The notes under the pieces are model-generated. The model was given only the letters and a program-made list of their open reading frames with translations. It made no database searches and was not told where the DNA came from. 7,630 bases of DNA, from the NCBI GenBank assembly GCA_013695335.1, contig JACDAR010000272.1:1-7630 (forward strand), read 5' to 3'. This stretch comes from Rubrobacter sp. GTDB lineage: Bacteria; Actinomycetota; Rubrobacteria; Rubrobacterales; Rubrobacteraceae. Numbering within the stretch: the stretch's first letter is position 1; each line of letters opens with the position of its first letter. A program made the translations under genes and the position numbers. This document shows positions 6,485 through 7,630 of this stretch, one piece after another.

Positions 6485-6904
6485 TCAGGATGGCAGTGGT
6501 ACGTTCTGCAGACGCACCTGACCGCGGGCCACCTCCTTGCCGTCTTCGGCGCGGGTGATGATGACCTGCCAGAGCTGCTGGCTCTTGCCCTGCATGATCG
6601 GCTCGGCGACGACCTCCACCCGCCCTTCGCCCATCGGCCTCAGAAAGTCCGTGGAGTTGTTGACGCCGACGGCGATCTGTCCCCCCTCCTCCACAGCGGC
6701 TGAAGCACCCAGGCTGGCGGCACTCTCGACCGCCGAGGCGTAAACCCCCCCATGCACCATCCCCCACGGCGTATGATGGTCCGGGCCGAGTTCTATCCAT
6801 CCCCGTACCACGGCGCCACTGACCTCATCCACCCGCAACCCGGCAGCCCGCAGAAACTCGGTATTCTGGGGCGTGAGATCGCCTCCGAAACCTTTGTCCG
6901 TCAT
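6485..6904 (-). CDS. PaaI-family hotdog-fold acyl-CoA thioesterase
   Basis: This is a small cytoplasmic thioesterase that would hydrolyse acyl- or aryl-CoA thioesters. The 139 residues have the length and pattern of a single hotdog domain: the HHTPWGMVHGGVYASAVESAA region (43 onward), with HGG at 51-53 and the likely catalytic E60 on the central helix, then GQIAVGVNNSTDFLRPM (75-91) and GRVEVVAEPIMQGKS, ending in a strand with ARGQVRLQNV. The frame opens further upstream, but the ATG at 6902-6904 is set by a full AAAGGAGG Shine-Dalgarno (6910-6917) five bases before it. The gene appears intact, unlike its neighbours. Its stop lies six bases from the stop of the dehydrogenase remnant. With an enoyl-CoA hydratase and a PaaC/H-like dehydrogenase beside it, a former phenylacetate-type cluster is suggested. 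Substrate cannot be read from sequence. Confidence 0.88.
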   Translation of the reverse strand: MTDKGFGGDLTPQNTEFLRAAGLRVDEVSGAVVRGWIELGPDHHTPWGMVHGGVYASAVESAASLGASAAVEEGGQIAVGVNNSTDFLRPMGEGRVEVVAEPIMQGKSQQLWQVIITRAEDGKEVARGQVRLQNVPLPS

Positions 6905-6947
6905 AAATTCCTCCTTTGGACGATGATCCGAGAGCTTACCCGAGCGT

Positions 6948-6983
6948 ATGCGATCCGTCAGATTTCGCATCCGCCGATGCGAA
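6948..6983. promoter_or_regulatory. operator-like cluster of ATGCGA hexamers upstream of the thioesterase gene
   Basis: ATGCGA occurs at 6948-6953 and 6977-6982 and inverted (TCGCAT) at 6965-6970. The last two extend to a perfect 7-bp palindrome, TTCGCAT-N6-ATGCGAA (6964-6983), a 20-bp shape typical of TetR- or GntR-like operators. It ends about 60 bases upstream of the thioesterase start, where a promoter should be. No regulator gene is in view. The role is inferred from structure and place. Confidence 0.38.
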
Positions 6984-6984
6984 G

Positions 6985-7384
6985 ATTCTCCCAATAAAAT
7001 CCGGCTTCGCTACAACTGCGAGATGTGCAAACGCTCCGTACTGACTTACCTGACCGCAGGCGCATAGTCTCAGCGGTCAGCCTGTCATCATTTCGGCGCT
7101 TGCAAGGCATTCTTCGGAGCGGAGAGTTCACGGCGATGTGGTTCGCTACAAAGCCGTGTAGCCCTTGCTGCCAGACTACGAGGAAAACTTCAGCGTCTCG
7201 CTGAGACGCTGCGCGTGGCGACCGGTCGGCTAATATTTTCGTGCGCGACAGTACGATAGCCAGCGTCTACTCCGGCGCCCTGCACGAGTGGACCCTCGCC
7301 CCGTCTTCTTGGCAGAGGCGTTACAGGACACTTCGAAGCACTCATCTTTACAGAATGTACTGCGGTAACGGTATGCTCAAGAAG
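6985..7384. other. stretch without a convincing gene, containing two inverted repeats
   Basis: No frame here has a Shine-Dalgarno, recognisable protein motif or consistent codon bias on either strand. Structural features are an 8-bp inverted repeat CTGACCGC (7050-7057) / GCGGTCAG (7073-7080) with a 15-base spacer, and the 9-bp hairpin at 7191-7211 listed separately. The stretch lies immediately 3' of the tRNA-Phe half, so it is probably the native flank of a tRNA gene. Confidence 0.45.
7185..7211 (-). terminator. 9-bp hairpin followed by a short T-tract, leftward terminator candidate
   Basis: CAGCGTCTC (7191-7199) and GAGACGCTG (7203-7211) pair perfectly around a 3-base loop. Read on the minus strand, the stem is followed by AAGTTTTCC, a weak T-tract; the plus direction has none. 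It could end transcription coming from the tRNA-Phe locus about 175 bases upstream. The T-tract is short, so efficiency is doubtful. Confidence 0.42.
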
Positions 7385-7426
7385 TGGCGGGACCCGGATT
7401 CGAACCGGGGACACCATGATTTTCAG
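7385..7426 (-). tRNA. 3' half of a tRNA-Phe(GAA) gene, attachment-site remnant (not a functional tRNA)
   Basis: Read on the minus strand, the segments are anticodon loop CTGAAAA (7420-7426, anticodon GAA at 7422-7424), 3' anticodon stem TCATG (7415-7419), variable loop GTGTC (7410-7414), T stem CCCGG/CCGGG (7405-7409 and 7393-7397) around TTCGAAT (7398-7404), 3' acceptor strand TCCCGCC (7386-7392) and discriminator A (7385), with no encoded CCA. Every segment has canonical length. The five bases 5' of the loop (CCTAT) cannot pair with TCATG (CATGA would be needed), and no D arm or GGCGGGA acceptor strand follows upstream, so the 5' half is absent. A tRNA cut cleanly at the anticodon loop is the hallmark of a displaced att copy left by tyrosine-recombinase integration. 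The intact tRNA-Phe should be elsewhere. Confidence 0.82.
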
Positions 7427-7453
7427 ATAGGGATGATACGTTCACCCTTGTTT

Positions 7454-7491
7454 ACGGACGTACAGAAATCGCGATAGATAAACGGATGTAC
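7454..7491. repeat. 10-bp imperfect direct repeat beside the att core
   Basis: ACGGACGTAC (7454-7463) and ACGGATGTAC (7482-7491) match at nine of ten positions, with starts 28 bases apart. They lie 28 to 65 bases outside the tRNA half, on the side predicted to be element DNA. Arm-type recombinase or accessory-protein sites are a possible reading, not shown by the sequence. Confidence 0.3.
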
Positions 7492-7533
7492 GTCACACGC
7501 GCACACCACTGTTCACCGCTGTCGAAACCGGGT

Positions 7534-7555
7534 TGTCGTCAGACTGTCGTCAAAC
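7534..7555. repeat. tandem 11-bp direct repeat, possible arm-type site
   Basis: TGTCGTCAGAC (7534-7544) is followed immediately by TGTCGTCAAAC (7545-7555), with ten of eleven positions identical. A head-to-tail pair about 110 bases from an att core resembles the paired arm-type sites of tyrosine-recombinase attachment regions. A chance duplication cannot be excluded. Confidence 0.38.
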
Positions 7556-7595
7556 GTACTTGCTGACCGCTGCAGACACTCGTGAAGCGAGTATC

Positions 7596-7630
7596 CTAGT
7601 CCTTCGCCAGGCTCTCCTCAAACGCTACAC
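7596..7630 (-). CDS. possible C-terminal tail of a gene entering from the right edge
   Basis: One minus-strand frame is open from the right edge to a TAG at 7596-7598 and reads VAFEESLAKD. The other two minus frames stop earlier. A 5-bp hairpin (ACTCG/CGAGT, 7578-7592) lies just after the stop. The residues look like an amphipathic helix end such as those closing many proteins, including tyrosine integrases, and an integrase next to the att site would be expected. Eleven whole codons are too few to identify anything, so this is a weak call. Confidence 0.27.
   Translation of the reverse strand, partial: VAFEESLAKD

Noticed and set aside
7050..7080. 8-bp inverted repeat with 15-base loop, considered as a terminator or operator
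   Set aside because: It is long-looped, has no T-tract and is far from any start. It is noted within the gene-free stretch only.
7190..7477. Open frames on both strands over the tRNA piece, including VSPVRIRVPP and DPDSNRGHHDFQ type peptides
   Set aside because: These peptides are familiar mistranslations of tRNA T-arm sequence. Neither frame has a ribosome site, and the tRNA structure explains the sequence.
1..7630. CRISPR array, riboswitch, insertion sequence ends or novel defence system
   Set aside because: I saw no regularly spaced repeats, no recognisable riboswitch core and no transposase or terminal inverted repeat pair. The only mobile-element evidence is the tRNA att remnant.

Overview
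The window is high-GC, densely coded bacterial DNA. Codon use, SD-led starts without encoded CCA on the tRNA piece, a dynamin-like membrane protein and a HutF-type histidine pathway all fit an actinomycete. A Rubrobacter-like lineage is my best guess, but it is an inference from protein style and I could not run a search.

Left part (1-1664). The C-terminal part of a dynamin-family membrane-remodelling GTPase enters from the left edge. It is followed by a small acidic hypothetical protein on the same strand, which converges with a 170-residue two-helix membrane protein of unknown function on the other strand.

Central part (1665-5830). A tightly packed leftward histidine-utilisation operon, hutU-hutF-hutI, fills more than half of the window. 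Both junctions are 4-base stop/start overlaps (GTGA and ATGA). Together the enzymes convert urocanate to imidazolonepropionate (HutU), then to N-formimidoylglutamate (HutI), then to N-formylglutamate plus ammonia (HutF). The enzyme that makes urocanate (HutH) and the deformylase (HutG) are not in the window. The hutU leader holds a strong Shine-Dalgarno sequence ideally placed for a non-canonical ATT start 11 codons upstream of the first ATG.

Right-central part (5830-6904). This is a decayed patch of acyl-CoA metabolism. It has the N-terminal piece of an enoyl-CoA hydratase with two frame changes (minus strand), the C-terminal piece of a 3-hydroxyacyl-CoA dehydrogenase (plus strand), and an apparently intact PaaI-type hotdog thioesterase (minus strand). 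The trio suggests a former phenylacetate or beta-oxidation cluster. A perfect 13-bp hairpin lies where the hydratase remnant ends.

Right part (6905-7630). No convincing complete gene is present. The key feature is a precise 3' half of a tRNA-Phe(GAA) gene on the minus strand, from the anticodon loop to the discriminator base, with no matching 5' half. This is what an attachment site looks like after tyrosine-recombinase integration into a tRNA. The polarity implies that native chromosome lies to the left of about 7426 and an integrated element begins there and runs off the right edge. Short repeats and a possible C-terminal tail of another minus-strand gene lie in that element end.
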